Shown here: positions 35,290-47,621 of the stretch, piece after piece | How positions within the stretch are numbered: the stretch's first letter is position 1 | Layout of the letters: each line of letters starts with the position of its first letter | Assembly (NCBI RefSeq): GCF_030445035.2 | Contig: NC_080696.1 | Span: 24,503,661-24,567,660, forward strand | Length of the DNA: 64,000 bases | Source: Dasypus novemcinctus | Lineage: Eukaryota; Chordata; Mammalia; Cingulata; Dasypodidae | Direction: 5' to 3' | Notes under the pieces: model-generated | What the model saw: only the letters and a program-made list of their open reading frames with translations | The model's database searches: none | Told to the model about the DNA's origin: nothing | Position numbers and translations under genes: made by a program

Positions 35290-36560
35290 AATGCATCAAT
35301 TACCAAAATTGAATCTTGAAAGAGACAGCAAATCTAAACAGACCAATGACTTTGGAGAAACTGTAAAAATTATCAAAGTACTACCTTCTAAAAAAAAACA
35401 CCAGACTTAGACAGTTTTATAGGTGAATTCTACCAAACTTTAAGGAAACCAAGAATTTCAAAAGTATTTAAAGTGTCCAAAGCAGGGAAAGAAAAAAAAA
35501 AGCTTCTCACAGAGCTATAAAAAGCACTAATACAACAAAAACAGCATTAAGAAAGAAAACTACGGAGGCAGACTTGGCCCAGTGGTTAGGGCGTCCATCT
35601 ACCACATGGGAGGTCCACGGTTCAAACCCTGGGCCTCCTTGACCCGTGTGGAGCTGGCCCATGCGCAGTGCTGATGCGCGCAAGGAGTGCCCTGCCATGC
35701 AGGGGTGTCCCCCGCATAGGGGAGCCCCACGCTCAAGGAGTGCGCCCCGTAAGGAGAGCTACCCAGCGCAAAAGAAAGTACAGCCTGCCCAGGAATGGCA
35801 CTGCACACACGGAGAACTGACGCAGCAAGATGATGCAACTAAAAGAGACACAGATTCCCGTGCCGCTGACAACAACAGAAGCGGACAAAGAAAACGAAGC
35901 AAACAGACACAGAGAACAGACAACGGGGGCGGGGGGTAACAAACAAATAAATAAATCTTTTAAAAAAATAAAAATAAAAAAACAACAAAAAAACAACCTC
36001 AGCAACACAATCTTTAATAGAATAACCAGCATGACACTTCATGGCAAAAACACTAAAAGCATTCTCAGTAAAGTTGGGAACAAGGCAAGGGTATTCAATA
36101 TCATCACTATAACTTAACTCTATTCTGGAAATAAAATGTAGTCAGAAAAGAGAAAAAAAAACAAGAGACATAAAAATTAGAAAGCAAGGGACAAAATTAT
36201 TATTTACAACTAGAAAATCCAAGAGAATCGACTGGAAAAACTGTAAGAACTAGTAAGATAAGTTGCTAGTTACAAAATAAATACAACTAATAAGAACATG
36301 TAATGTAAGAAAGGATACTATTTTCAAAAACAAAAAAGATAAAATGAATAAGAATAAACTTAAGAAATGTGAAGGATTTCCAAACAAACCCACTGTAAAA
36401 GGACATTTCTAAAACAATTGGGGATTTTTATATGTAGACTTGATTAGATAACATTTAATGACTTATTTTTTATTTTAATAGATATAATCATAGCATTGGG
36501 GTTAAATATAAATTTTGAAAAGTCCCTATTTGTTAGAGATACATAGTGAAGTATTTATGG
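35290..36560 (+). mobile_element. L1M ORF2 fragment interrupted by a DAS-SINE
   Basis: Before the SINE, 35360-35510 reads LPSKKKTPDLDSFIGEFYQT, and after it 36000-36250 reads an RT remnant (WEQGKGIQYHHYN, then IIIYN-KIQENRLEKL). Many stops. Confidence 0.7.
35565..35985 (+). mobile_element. DAS-SINE, full length
   Basis: A well-preserved copy: GGAGGCAGACTTGGCCCAGT head, GCGCAAGGAGTGCC body and a tail with AAATAAATAAATCTTTTAAA. The A-rich flank prevents a clear target duplication. Confidence 0.92.
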
Positions 36561-37084
36561 ATGGCATAATTAAAAAAAAAAAATTCCAGTTCACCTTCCT
36601 AACAAAAACAAAAAAAATGGAGGGATAGATGATTCAACATTGGTAAAAGACGGGTGATAGATTCATAAGGGTTCATGACATTATCTTTTCTACTTTTGTG
36701 TATTTGAAAAGGCCACAATAAAAAGATAAAAGAAACATGCAGGACAGAAACAAAAAAAGGACATAAAAATATAAATAACTGCAAAGGTATATAAATAAGC
36801 TTATAAAAACACAGATAAAATGCCACCTAAAAAGAAATGCAAACCAAAGGTACAAATCAGATGCCATATTTCCTCTATCACAAAGACATAGATCAAACTA
36901 TCTGATAATACATTGTACTGGTAAGTGATATAGGAGAAAATGGCACTCACACTTTTCCTGGGAATTCAAATCAGTATAACTTCTTCAGAGGGTAATTTAT
37001 CTTCCTCTTTCAGACTTATAACCACTCACACCCCTGGGCCCAGCAATTCCACATCTAGGAATTTATTCTATAGATATTCATTCT

Positions 37085-37300
37085 TTCAGCAAGTATTTTC
37101 TGTCATCCACTATGTGGCAGGCACTGGAGAGGCAGAGGTAAAGAAAATGATGCCCCTGCTCTCTTGGGGCTTCCATTCTAGTGGGGGAGGAGATGATCAA
37201 TAAAAACAAGTCAACAGGTGCACATACAATGACAATGCCAAGTAAGTGCTAAGAACCATGAAGGAAAAAGTAAACAGGATGAGGGGCTAGGGATGGAGGG
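37085..37300 (-). mobile_element. L2 3' end
   Basis: Reverse L2: ATTCATTCTTTCAGCAAGTA, TATGTGGCAGGCACTGGAGA, CTTCCATTCTAGTGGGGGAG. Confidence 0.85.
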
Positions 37301-38908
37301 GTGGCCATTTTGGACGGGTGGATCCTGGAAGGCCTCTCTGAGGAGGTGATGGGTGAGAAGGAGGAGGGAGAGAACAAAGCCTGACGATGCTGTGGGAGGG
37401 GAAAAAACCAAGCTGTCAACAAATTTTGCCTTTGCTCCCTCGGTTTCTCTTTTTATTCCCTAACAGCTTTTTGCTTATCCAAAGGATATGAGCACCACTT
37501 GAATGTCTCTGTCCCCTCACACAAAAATAAAAAAGAATCAGATCCTTTTAATGCAGCCCATCTTTCAAGGAAGGTGCCAGTTCAGCATTGTTTCCCCAAA
37601 CAATTCGATTTCTTCAAAGGAAGAATTTCCCATCTAATCCAAATGCTATGGCAAGTTTGTTGATAAGAGTGCATTAAAGCTATACATGAGTTTTTTGCAG
37701 ATAAACCTTTCTACAGCAAAGAGGACAGATTCATTTCAAAAAAGATATTGACCGGTTGCTAGATAATTGTACATAAAAACAAAAAGCTGGCAGTCCCTGC
37801 CCTTCTGGCAGTGATGAAAGCCATGGACTTGCAGGGGTGTACAGTTTGATGTCCTGACCTTTTAAGAAATGGAGTTAACTTTTTTTTTAGGGGCTATTTA
37901 GATATGTACTTTATTCTTAAGTGTCCAATATCGATGAAGGACATCCCAGATGACCCTTTCCTCCAGAGTCGACACCTGAGTATACGACATACTAACTTCT
38001 TCAAAAGACACTATGAGACATCCAGGCCTAGAAATTGCTTTGAAGGGGATGTTCTACTAACAGATAATTACTAGACCATTATGTGGGGAGAGAAATTTGT
38101 CCCTGTGAAATATGGTCCCATCTCAATTCTGAAGTCATTTTTAAATAAATGCGTTTATCTCCTACTCACAGAAAGAATGCAAAAGAAAGACTTCAGGACT
38201 CGATGGTGATTTCCAAGGAGCCTTAACTCATGTAGATAGCCAGAGTGCAAGCGCCCCAAGCCCGCTGCACCGGGAAGAACAGGTTTCGCTCCTCACAGCA
38301 GACGAGGAGGTGCATATTATTCTGCCTTTCACTTGCAAACTGCGGACCCTTTAACTCGTCCTCAAAAGCCCAGCAGTTCTGAGCTAGGAATCTGTGACAA
38401 CTAGTTACCCAGGAGGAGACTTCCCGAGTGAGAAACGAGGGCCCCGGGAAGGCTCCGCACTAGCCAAGCCAGCGAAGGGGCGCTCAGTCGGACGTCCGAT
38501 GCAAAGGAGAAGAGCCGAGTGGACCCCAGCGCTGAGTCTGGAGCCGGCCATTCTGCGTCCAGGGACACCGCCCCCCGCCACGACCGCCCCCACCCCGCTC
38601 CTGTCCCACGCGGGGATGTGACTCGGACGGGAGTAGATAAGAAGAGCTCCTAGCCTACAGACAGGTAACTAAGGAGGATGGGGTTTCGGGGATGCGCCCC
38701 GGGCCGCACCTGTGAGTCAGGTGAAGGGAGGAGGTCCGGAGAAAGGTGGGAAGAGGTCACCGGGCGGTGGGGTCTGGGGGGTGGGAAGGTAGGTGGGGCG
38801 CGCTCCCGCGCGCAGGTAACTGGGGAAAGGTGGGGGCTCCAGGGCCGCCAGCGGGCCGCACCTGCCGGCCAAGTAGAGGCCCGGCTCGCCCCCAGTGCGG
38901 CGCCTCAC

Positions 38909-39099
38909 CTGCCCAGCGCCCGCTTCATGCCCGCGTCCGCGGCGCAGCGGGGCTCCGCCGGCCCCTTGCCCGCCAGGCGCAGGTTCTGTTTCAGGCGGCA
39001 GTCGGCGTCCAGCGCCCCGGCGGCCGAGCCCAAGGACGCCGAGCCCGAGGCGGCGCAGCGCTCATGTTCCAAGGTGATGGGCTCGGTCCGCTTCCTCAT
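38909..39099 (-). CDS. ABHD12: ABHD12 coding exon 1 (N-terminus)
   Basis: ABHD12 is an integral-membrane serine hydrolase of the alpha/beta-hydrolase fold that degrades lysophosphatidylserine on the lumenal side of the ER; its loss causes PHARC in humans. Only the cytoplasmic N-terminal segment lies here: it begins MRKRTEP and ends [12 protein letters not shown] plus two bases of the next codon (191 nt, 63 codons + 2). The transmembrane segment and the catalytic GXSXG motif are in later exons outside this view. The start is the only ATG in this frame near the 5' end (complement of 39097-39099) and has a purine at -3. The exon ends at a canonical donor (CAG|GTGAG; GT is the complement of 38907-38908). 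As I recall the human gene, the first intron also follows coding base 191, so length and phase agree. The protein matches the human N-terminus with a few Ala/Ser/Gly substitutions. The exon lies in a CpG island and is divergent from GINS1. Confidence 0.93.
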
Positions 39100-39360
39100 C
39101 CCGCGGCCGACAGGCCCGGCCACCCAGGGCGCCCGCTGTCTCGCCGCCCGCTCGCGCCGCAGTAGCCGCCGCCCGGAGCCGCCGGCCGCACAGCCCAGCC
39201 CCAGGCCGCGGCGCCCGGCTACGGTCTGCGCCGGGGCCGGCCAGCGCGCCGACCAATCAGCCCCGGGCTTCCGCTGGCCCCGCCCCTCCCTCCGCCCTCG
39301 ACCAGAGAGGAGCGCCCCTAGTATACCCTGCGCTCGCCCGCAGCCATCTTGGGGAAGGGC
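39100..39360 (-). promoter_or_regulatory. ABHD12: ABHD12 5'UTR / CpG-island promoter
   Basis: This GC-rich, TATA-less stretch lies immediately upstream of the ABHD12 ATG on the minus strand. Visible elements are a CCAAT motif at 39253-39257 (plus-strand CCAAT, inverted relative to ABHD12), an Sp1-type CCCCGCCCC at about 39278-39287, and GCCATCTTGG at 39343-39352, whose complement CCAAGATGGC is a YY1-like core. The exact start site cannot be fixed from sequence; it probably lies between the ATG and the YY1-like motif. Motif identities are by eye. Confidence 0.6.
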
Positions 39361-39664
39361 GGGTGAAGCCTTGGCTGCGCGTCATAGTAGGGCCCGTCTG
39401 CGCTGCGGACTGGCTGCGCTGAATCTGGCGGCGCTGAATCTGGCCATCGGTGCTGTTCCCGGGCTACCTGCGTTTCGGGACTCAGGTTTCCTGGCGAGAC
39501 CGAGTCGCGGAGGAGAGCCCGACTCCCTCACTCCCACGCAAGTCTTGTACCCTTTTCCCCTAACACTGGGAACCAAATCTGAACAACTCCCTGTTCCCAA
39601 CCTGCGAAAGGTTCTAATAAATGTTTATGAGAGCAGTAAAATAGGTAGGTCGCTACCGATATAG

Positions 39665-39810
39665 AGTGATTGTGACAAGGTGACAAAATGTTAAAATTGG
39701 TGGATCTGGGTGTCTGGGGGGCGGTATGTTGGAGGTCTCTGTATGAGGTTTGTATTATTTTTGCTACTGCTCTGTAAGTCTGAAAGTATTTAAAAGAAAA
39801 CTTTTTTTAA
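39665..39810 (+). mobile_element. L1-type 3' end
   Basis: ATGTTAAAATTGGTGGATCT and GTATGTTGGAGGTCTCTGTA, the same family as 165-310 and 31410-31560. Confidence 0.6.
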
Positions 39811-40461
39811 AATGTAAGAATAAAAAGAAAAAGGTAACAAACCACACTGTTCTGATGATTTACAACTGTTTCCCACAGGACTTGACTTTGTTAAAATAAC
39901 TTTCAAATTCAAAAACAAAAATAATAGAAAAGGCAGCTCAACAAGTTGTGGAAGCATTACTCCTAAGAAGTTATGTTCCTAAGAAGTTGAGTTCTGGCAT
40001 TTTTATCTCATCTAATTCCAACTACTAAGTTGTTCCTCTAGTGTTAAGAAAGATACACAGATGAACACAGATTAAATGACATAGTCAAGTTCTTATATAT
40101 GAAAAAAATGAAGAGGAAAAAATGCCTAATCATATTCATGTCTCACAAAATCAATCCCCATATACATTTTTTTACCTTCAGCATTAGTATAGTACTAACT
40201 GCTTTGTGCTACAAAAACATTGCAATGTTGTTAACTATAGACTGTAAATTACAATAATTACATTTTTCCATGTATCACATTCTTAACACCTTGTAGTAGA
40301 ACATTCCTGTATTTACATTATTAACCAGAATCCTAATCTGCTGCCAAAATCATTGTTATACATTCCCTTTATCATTTTCCAGTTGTTCTTCAACTAACAT
40401 TAATCTCTGTAGACTACTCATTTCAGCCACAATTACATCCATCAATTAATAGTTTATTACA

Positions 40462-40896
40462 GGGAAGCAGATTTGGCCCAACGGATAGGGCATCCACCTA
40501 CCACATGGGAAGTCCAAGGTTCAAACCCAGGGCCTCCTGAGCCATGCGGTGAGCTGGCCCATGTGCAGTGCTGATGCACGCAAGGAGTGCCGTGCCCCAC
40601 AGGGGTGTCCCCAGCATAGGGAGCCACATGCGCAAGGAGTGCGCCCCATAAGGAAAGCTGCCCAGCACTAGAAAAGTGCAACCTGCCCAGGAGTGGTTCC
40701 ACACACATGGAGAGCTGACGCAGCAAGATGACTCAACACAACAAGACAAATTTCGGGTGCTGCTGACAAGAGTACAAGTGGACACAGAAGAACAAGAACA
40801 CACAGCGAATGGACAAAGAGAGCAGAAAATGGGGGGGGGAGGGTGAGGGGGTGCAGGGAATAGGAGAGAAATAAATTTAAAAAAAATTTTTTTTAA
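40462..40896 (+). mobile_element. DAS-SINE, full length
   Basis: GGGAAGCAGATTTGGCCCAA head and GCGC-type body. Target duplication TTTATTACA at 40453-40461 and 40897-40905. Confidence 0.88.
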
Positions 40897-41819
40897 TTTA
40901 TTACATTCATTATAATGTAACTTGATTTTAAAAATATAATCTCACTTATTTTTAAAAATTTGAAATGCAAATGCACAGATATTTAATTTTTACTTCGGAG
41001 CCAAACATGCAAAAAATGAAGAGTTTAAACAAATTACTCTTTAGAAATCTATATTAGACTTTGGATTTTTATAAAGCAATTAGAAGTAGTTGATGGCGGG
41101 GATCCATTTCAAAGATAAATTCCCAAATTAACTACTAATTCAACCCATCCTAGAAAAGAAAAAAAAAAGGGCTGTTTCACAAATTTAGTATTGTAGCTTT
41201 GGTTTTCTTTAATATGATATTGGTTCATTGTGCATATGACCTATAACCAAGAGATGTATTTGCTTACTTATCCCAAAGTAATTTTTCTAATTTCAGCCTT
41301 TGTGTAAATTTGAAAACTATTGGTATCTGGCATCTGATAATTTAAATTCAATTAGAAATGCAATAGCTCCTTATATTAGCTTTGTAGTGATACTTAGAAA
41401 CTGCAAAAGAATTTCATTGGCCATTTTACTTAAGTATCACAACCAGCATTCTTATTTATGTGGAAATCTCCAAATACTCTTTTTTAAAAATCATGGAATC
41501 TAAATGGTGATTTCCTTAAAGTAATGGAGAAGCACATACTGGAGATTGGGAATTAAAGTGTAAAAAAAATCTGACTAATCACTCATAAAATTTTCTTTAA
41601 TAAAAAGACAAAAAAGCAAGGAAGGGAGAACTGGAAATAGAAATGTCAGGGGAATTGAGTCTTTCTTGGTCCACACTTGCTGTAGGCTTTAAATACCACA
41701 CCCCCACACACGTGACATCTACCCCTATCTCTAGCCTACACCTCTTTCCTAAACCCCAAGCTCCTATATATAATGGTCTACTCATTTCTATTCTGATGTT
41801 CTTCAGGAACGTAAACTTA

Positions 41820-42655
41820 CTACTCATTTGAAAACTGAGATCCCCAATCGGACAACATTCCTCACCTTGGATGGGCAGCTTCACCCTGGCAGTTCCTCAG
41901 GTCAAAACCTCAGGGTAGTTCTTGATTCCTTTCTTCCTAGGCCACAGCCTTTCCATCAGCAAAACTTGTTAGCTCTCCCTTCAGAGTGTACGGAGGACCC
42001 AACCACTTCTCACTACCTACACCACCACCACCCTGGCCCAGCTGCCATCATCTTCCATCTGGATTATTTTAATAACTTAATGGGTCTCTTGCATTCACTT
42101 TTGCCCTGTTTGGCCAACTCAGCAGCCACAAAAAGTCTTTTTTGAAATCTAGGTCACTCCTTTGTTCAAAACACTTCAAAATAAATCTCACTCAAAATAA
42201 AAATGAAGAATGGTCTATAGTGCCCCATCTGTTAAGGCCTCCAGCCCCTCTCCTATACAAGCCACTAGCCTGTCCCTCTCTCAGTCTTCTTCAGCAAACT
42301 GCTGCCTCGGGTTCCTGGCACATCCTTCCTCAGGGCATTTGCAGTTGCCTTACTGTTGCCTGGAATTCTCTTCACTCTCCACTGCCCCATATCCATGTGG
42401 TTTACTTTACTCTCTTCCATCCGTGGGTCTGTGCCTTCTCCCAACACATCACCTCAAAACCCTCAGACCCTCCCACCATTACTCAGTTTAATTCACTTGA
42501 CTTTTTCTTCTTAGCACTTATCATCTTTAAATCATCAATAAACACATTTCCCCCAAACTGGAGCATACACTTTTGAGAGCAAGGACTTTGTTCACTGTTC
42601 ACTGCTTTATCTTTACTGTCTAGAACAAGTATTTGCTGAATATTTGGCTGAAGGA
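41820..42655 (+). mobile_element. Long L2 copy
   Basis: Nearly complete LINE-2 3' region: CAGGTCAAAACCTCAGGGTA, CTGCCATCATCTTCCATCTG, CTCAGGGCATTTGCAGTTGC, GAGAGCAAGGACTTTGTTCA. No sustained reading frame. Confidence 0.9.
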
Positions 42656-42661
42656 GGGGCT

Positions 42662-42830
42662 GAATCATCATAACCCTTCAAAAAGGGTACTATATCCCCA
42701 TTTTACAAGTAAGGAAGTCTTAGGGAAGTTAAGGGACCTTGCCTAAAGGCCCAAATTAAGGTTTATGGCAGAGGAGAGATGTGGATGCTGGTCTCTGGAC
42801 CACAATCCTGCAGCATTTTCCACTGTAGAA
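42662..42830 (-). mobile_element. MIR
   Basis: Reverse MIR: CCCCATTTTACAAGTAAGGA and AGTTAAGGGACCTTGCCTAA. Confidence 0.82.
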
Positions 42831-43189
42831 TTGTTTGATTAAAAGCAAAACAACAAAAAAACCCAACCCATTTGGCTTACTTTACTTTACTTTAGAGCTG
42901 AGAAGGAAATGCCAAAGAATTTGTCTTCTAAATAGGTCATTCCTACGCCCATTTCTCATATCACGTATCAACTGTATCTGCATTTGCAAAAAAAAAGCAA
43001 CATAATTTCTAGGGTTAGCTAGAATGAATCCAAGTAATACTCCCTTTCTTAAAAATAGCAGAAAACGCATTGTGTTTCTATAGAAGTGATTCTCAATTGT
43101 GAATCCCTGTTAGATTAAGGGCATTTTTGGTCCCTCTGAAGATCTGTGACAAGGACTACATTTTTAAATGAATGCTTAAAAATAAAAAA

Positions 43190-43375
43190 GCGGTATTGTG
43201 GAGTTGAAAGTATAAAGCTTAAATCCAGTCTTTCACTGTGTGTGACCTTGAGCAAGTTATCTAACTACTGTTTCCTAATAGTACCACAAGACTGTACCTT
43301 TAAGGGTAATCGTGAGGAAAAAAATGAAATGTATGTGGCAGATCCTCGCACACAGGAGGTACTCAAAAGTTGGTT
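43190..43375 (+). mobile_element. MIR
   Basis: TGTGTGACCTTGAGCAAGTT, then TCGCACACAGGAGGTACTCA on the plus strand. Confidence 0.8.
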
Positions 43376-43454
43376 TCCCTTTACTATTGATGTGGGTTAT
43401 GGGTGGGAGGCTCTTTGTCTCTTCAGAGATAACCTAAGCTCTCTGACTTGTGGG

Positions 43455-43862
43455 TGTGATGGTAAGAGGCTGCAGTCCTGCCCTTGGTAACAATGGCAAG
43501 GACTCCAGTCCCAGGAAACAGTTTAACAATGCAAGGTCTATAAACTTTAAGTATTTAGGGGAAATGCAAACTAAATATGCTAAAAGCTTACCTAGAATGT
43601 CTGAAGTCCATGCTAAAAGCTTACCTAAGATGTGGAAGACATATATGCTAATTGAAGCCTATTGAGAACTGAAACAAAGGGACCATTTGGCCTTTCCTCT
43701 CTGTATAAAAGGGATTCAAAAATCTTGTTGGGGCTCGGGATTCAAACACAAAGCTCCCGAGTCCGGCGGGCCGTCAATAAGCCATTTTTCCTTCTCAAAA
43801 TCATTCCTGACTCCTGGCCTCTCTATAGGATAATAATTGAACCTCTCTCAAATTCTACAACA
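43455..43862 (+). mobile_element. Solo LTR, gammaretrovirus/ERV1-like
   Basis: A roughly 408 bp segment with LTR anatomy on the plus strand: a TG start, a U3-like region with a 33 bp-period direct repeat (identical 16-mers at 43578-43593 and 43611-43626), a TATA box (TATAAAA, 43704-43710), a G/C-rich R-like segment (GGGGCTCGGGATTC), a polyadenylation-like AATAAG (43776-43781), then a pyrimidine-rich U5-like end finishing CTACAACA. No internal retroviral genes adjoin it, so it would be a solo LTR. No target duplication could be matched at the ends, so the boundaries are provisional. It lies about 0.4 kb upstream of the GINS1 promoter in the same orientation. Confidence 0.55.
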
Positions 43863-44176
43863 CTGTCAAACAAAAAACCCCATACTGCAAAACTAAACGA
43901 AACGCTACGTCTTATTAGTTGCCACCAAGTGTGTGAACCCTCCATCTCGGCCTCACGATCCTAAACGAAAATGAATGAATCAAACGGAAAAGGGCAAAAA
44001 GGAAGTTGCGAGATGTGCATTTATCCGGATCTGCGCTGCTCTACGCGGTTTTGCTTTTTCGAACCGGAAAGTGCACGCGAATTCTGCCCAAGCCTCTGGC
44101 CCACCCCAAGGACCCTTTACAGCAGGCTATGGCCTCGGCTCCGCCCTCTTGAAGGGCGGTTGCGCCGCAGATGTAA

Positions 44177-44476
<300 letters not shown>

Positions 44477-44849
44477 TAGGGGTGGTTGGGGCGGGCCTGT
44501 AGGAGGGGCCGAGCTAGGGGGCCGGGACCAGGGCGGTCTTGCGTAGGCGAATGAGTGGCCTGTGGGCGAGACCGACCTCGAGGGGCGGGGCCGGGCGGCT
44601 GCCGTGAAATCCTTCCCTCCAACTCAGTTGAAAGAGGTTTGGTTTCCCACCTTGCCAGCTCTTAGTTGGCAACACATTTTGGAATAGGGCAGAACAAAAC
44701 GTGGGAGGGAAAAGAAAGCATTGCGTGCTGATGCTTCCCAGCGATTTGATGAATTTCCTAATAGGAGTGTATTTCTTTCCGTGTTTTTCCATGCATAGCT
44801 TTGTTGCCTGGTAATAATCTAGCGTTTTTTGCGGACTGGGCCTCTGGAG

Positions 44850-45010
44850 CAGGCTGGGATTCTGTGTAACTTTGGGCCTATTACTTAAGCAGTTTTCTCA
44901 TCTGCAAAAATGGGAATGATGACAATAATCATAGCACCCACTGGTGAAGTGAAGGTTAACTAAGATGTCTGTAAGGCTTTGAACAATGCTTCGCACACGG
45001 AAAAGACAGG
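44850..45010 (+). mobile_element. MIR (degraded)
   Basis: TTTTCTCATCTGCAAAAATG and AATGCTTCGCACACGG in the expected order. Confidence 0.7.
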
Positions 45011-45084
45011 GTTGATGCTTGCTACTAGTTTTATTTCTATTTCTACTGCTGCTGTTACTGCTTGCTGTTATTTTCCTTCTGTTA

Positions 45085-45300
45085 ACTACTACTAAGTGCC
45101 CCTTCGGATACTAAGCTGGACTTGAATTATTTCTGTCCTCATGATCACCCTTTGAGGTCTAAATTTGTTTTCTCCTCCCCATCCTTCCTAAATATATAAA
45201 CGGAAGTTTGGGGAGATTAAGTAACTTGCAGGTGGTGAGGTAGCCAGTGAGGAATAGATTTTAGGATTTGAATCCTGGCAGGCCAGTTCCAGAGCCTCAT
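45085..45300 (-). mobile_element. MIR (degraded)
   Basis: Reverse MIR blocks: AGATTAAGTAACTTGCAGGT and GGATTTGAATCCTGGCAGGC. Confidence 0.75.
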
Positions 45301-46049
45301 TCTGAATTCTGCACTAGACTACTTCCACTATCATCGGGTGCCTTGTGTTGAGAGAGGGACAGGAAAGCAGGTAAACTGAATGCAGCATGATAAGTATGAC
45401 AGTAGAGGTGTAGATAAGGAGCACAAAGGAGAAACAAGTGTGAGCTGGGGTCCAGGAGGGATGTCTGAGCCATACCTGGAAGAATGAGTTCACCACTCTG
45501 GAAAGGGAGTGAGGTATCCCAGCCAAAGGATAACACAATACAAAGACATGATCATAACCAGAAAAGGCGTCCAAGAGACAGGATATGTGGGGGACTACAC
45601 AAATGGGCTCTAGGACTGGAGGAGTCCAACTTTTGTATTCAGAGGAAGGAGTCTGGCATTTACTCCTGAGGCACTGGAAGCTGGTAAAGGTTTTTTAGAA
45701 AGGGGAATGATAGAGTCATTTTTTGTTTTGTAATAATTATGGCTGCAGTGTGGAGAATGGATTGGAGGCAGAAAGATGAATTAGTGGACTGTTACACACC
45801 AGGAGAGAGATGTGCATAGTTTGAACTGTGCCAGGCCAGTGGACACTGGCATCAGGGTTTGGGTTGTGGAGACTTGGGACCAACAGGACTTGGAATGCTT
45901 AGAATGGAGGTGGAGATTGGGTGGGTGATAGAATGAGTGGGAGAATTGGGGAGGTTTCGCTCTCAGCCAACAAGACCATCAGTCAACATGGGAGTGCAGG
46001 CTAAATAGTGTTTGGGAAAGTTATGAATTTAGGTTTGTACATTAAATAA

Positions 46050-46180
46050 CACCTACTCTGATGAGTCATTTTACAGATGAGGAAACTGAGCCAAGAGAAA
46101 TGGGTTATGAGGGGACTTGTCTGAACTTATAGCATGTTGGAGGCAGTCTTAGCTTGAACATGGGATTCTGTTCTTTCAAC
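46050..46180 (-). mobile_element. MIR fragment
   Basis: CATTTTACAGATGAGGAAAC with CTGAGCCAAGAG is the conserved reverse MIR core. Another partial copy follows at 46300-46430 (GACTTGTCCAAACAGGC, CTTGAACCCAGCTCTGGAGA). Confidence 0.78.
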
Positions 46181-47621
46181 TTCAGAACAGCTACATTATT
46201 AAAAAAGTCAGGGGACAACAGTGGAAAGCTCAGTAGAGATCCTGGAGTGAGAGTGTGAAGGTGTTAAGACATGGCTACACCATGGGGTAGGTGATCGAAG
46301 AAACTTAGATGCCATCACACATATCAGGAAACAAACCAAGGGGTCAGAGTGACTTGTCCAAACAGGCCATGACTGAACTGGTCTTGAACCCAGCTCTGGA
46401 GACCCTGAGTCTAGCACATTTTCACCCCCACCCCCCCAGAAAAAAATAACAAAAAACATTTTAGGCTATCTGTGTTGATTTACCACTTAAATCTTGGGGT
46501 CCAGGGGTGGGTCTTAGAAGTTGTAAAAGCGATCTGTCCCTCTTCTAGATTACAGTTGGGAGGCTGGAGTGCCTTTTGTAACTTTTGTCTCAATAGTGCC
46601 TTCCCTAACAAACCAACCTGGTAGTCAAGTGACTTGGCAGATCTAGGATGAACCTGAGGATCACCAAGGCCAAGGCCTTGCAACCTTCCAGGAATCATGG
46701 TCCCAGGGATGTGACAGTTAGCTGATGGCAGATAAGTGGGAGGGATAGCTCTGCCTTGTTCATTCCAGAATCCTTCCTGGGGACATGCTGTGTTCAACAA
46801 GTTGAAATGATTATTCTCTTTTTATAGTCAAAACTGTGGTTTTTGTTTGAGTTTCTAGAAAAATGATCTTGGACTCAGGGACTTACAGCCTAAGGTGGGG
46901 GCACAGAATAGATGTAATTCCCACTAAAGATAAAAATCTAAACTTGAGAATGTTTATATTTTATGAAATTATTTCTCAATTTTTATTTGCCTGCAGATCT
47001 ATTACTTGTATGAGAGTTTTCAACTTAAAATAGTACTTGCTATAAAAAGGGGAATATTTAACTGAATACTATAAATCAGTCTTTTTCATTTTTTTAAACC
47101 ATCTGGTGAAAGTAAAAGTGAAGCATGCTTACATTTTCTACCAGGAATTATATCTTTTCTTGTATTTGAGCAAGGTTTGTGGTTGGTTTTATAATTATAT
47201 CTGTAATGCCAAAGCATTTTTGCTATTGCAAATATTTTGGCACTAAAAGTAGACTGTGAAAAGTAGATGGGTCACTTCTCTTTGGATCATTGACAAATCT
47301 ATCATGTAACATTTATGAATTTCAGAATTCTGATGTTTTATCCTTCCAAGGTAAAATTAAACAAAGAAATTGCCCCAAGGTGGTTAGTAGGGAAAACTTT
47401 CTTTTCTTACAGTTCAACCATAATACTGTGTCCCTTTTTTTTTTTGGTAGTAGCCTTTTTAGAACATTTTTTAGTAAATAATAAATTATTTACATATCTT
47501 TTTCATATTTGCTTCTGCAGGACTATTGATTTTTGATCTATATAAAACAAAGATAAATGTAGCACAGACAGAATATTGCCCAGAATTGCTGGTAGTATTA
47601 ATGAATGTGTCAATATCCATT

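Larger units (their letters stand above)
1..38908 (-). other. ABHD12: ABHD12 intron 1 (left end outside window)
   Basis: Everything left of the exon 1 donor is read as ABHD12 intron 1. Exon 2, which in mammals encodes the membrane anchor, was looked for by eye on the minus strand and not found; a 120-130 bp exon could be missed this way. The intron is mostly LINE, SINE and LTR sequence, listed separately. Stretches with no recognised feature: about 320-1160 (moderately GC-rich at 370-600), 3000-3660, 15680-15835, 15930-16970, 17190-17925, 18282-19220, 19920-20190, 21010-21190, 21515-22020, 25790-26130, 27550-28085, 28215-30415, 32870-33138, 33530-35280, 36560-37080 and 37300-38400. Confidence 0.75.
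38400..39450. other. CpG island over ABHD12 exon 1
   Basis: About 1 kb of strongly GC-rich, CpG-dense sequence, in sharp contrast to the AT-rich flanks. It covers ABHD12 exon 1, its promoter and the start of intron 1. Its high GC content opens long spurious frames on both strands, which are not called. At about 39415-39445 a short CGCTGAATCTGGC unit is repeated twice in tandem. Confidence 0.85.

Noticed and set aside
1..38907. ABHD12 exon 2 and further exons
   Set aside because: I looked for the membrane-anchor exon expected after exon 1 and saw no convincing match flanked by splice sites; intron 1 is known to be long. A translated search with the human protein would settle it.
38678..39664. 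328-codon open frame on the plus strand across the ABHD12 CpG island
   Set aside because: It is antisense to ABHD12 exon 1, has the Pro/Arg/Ala-rich composition of GC-rich non-coding DNA, and shows no domain. A stop-poor artefact of composition.
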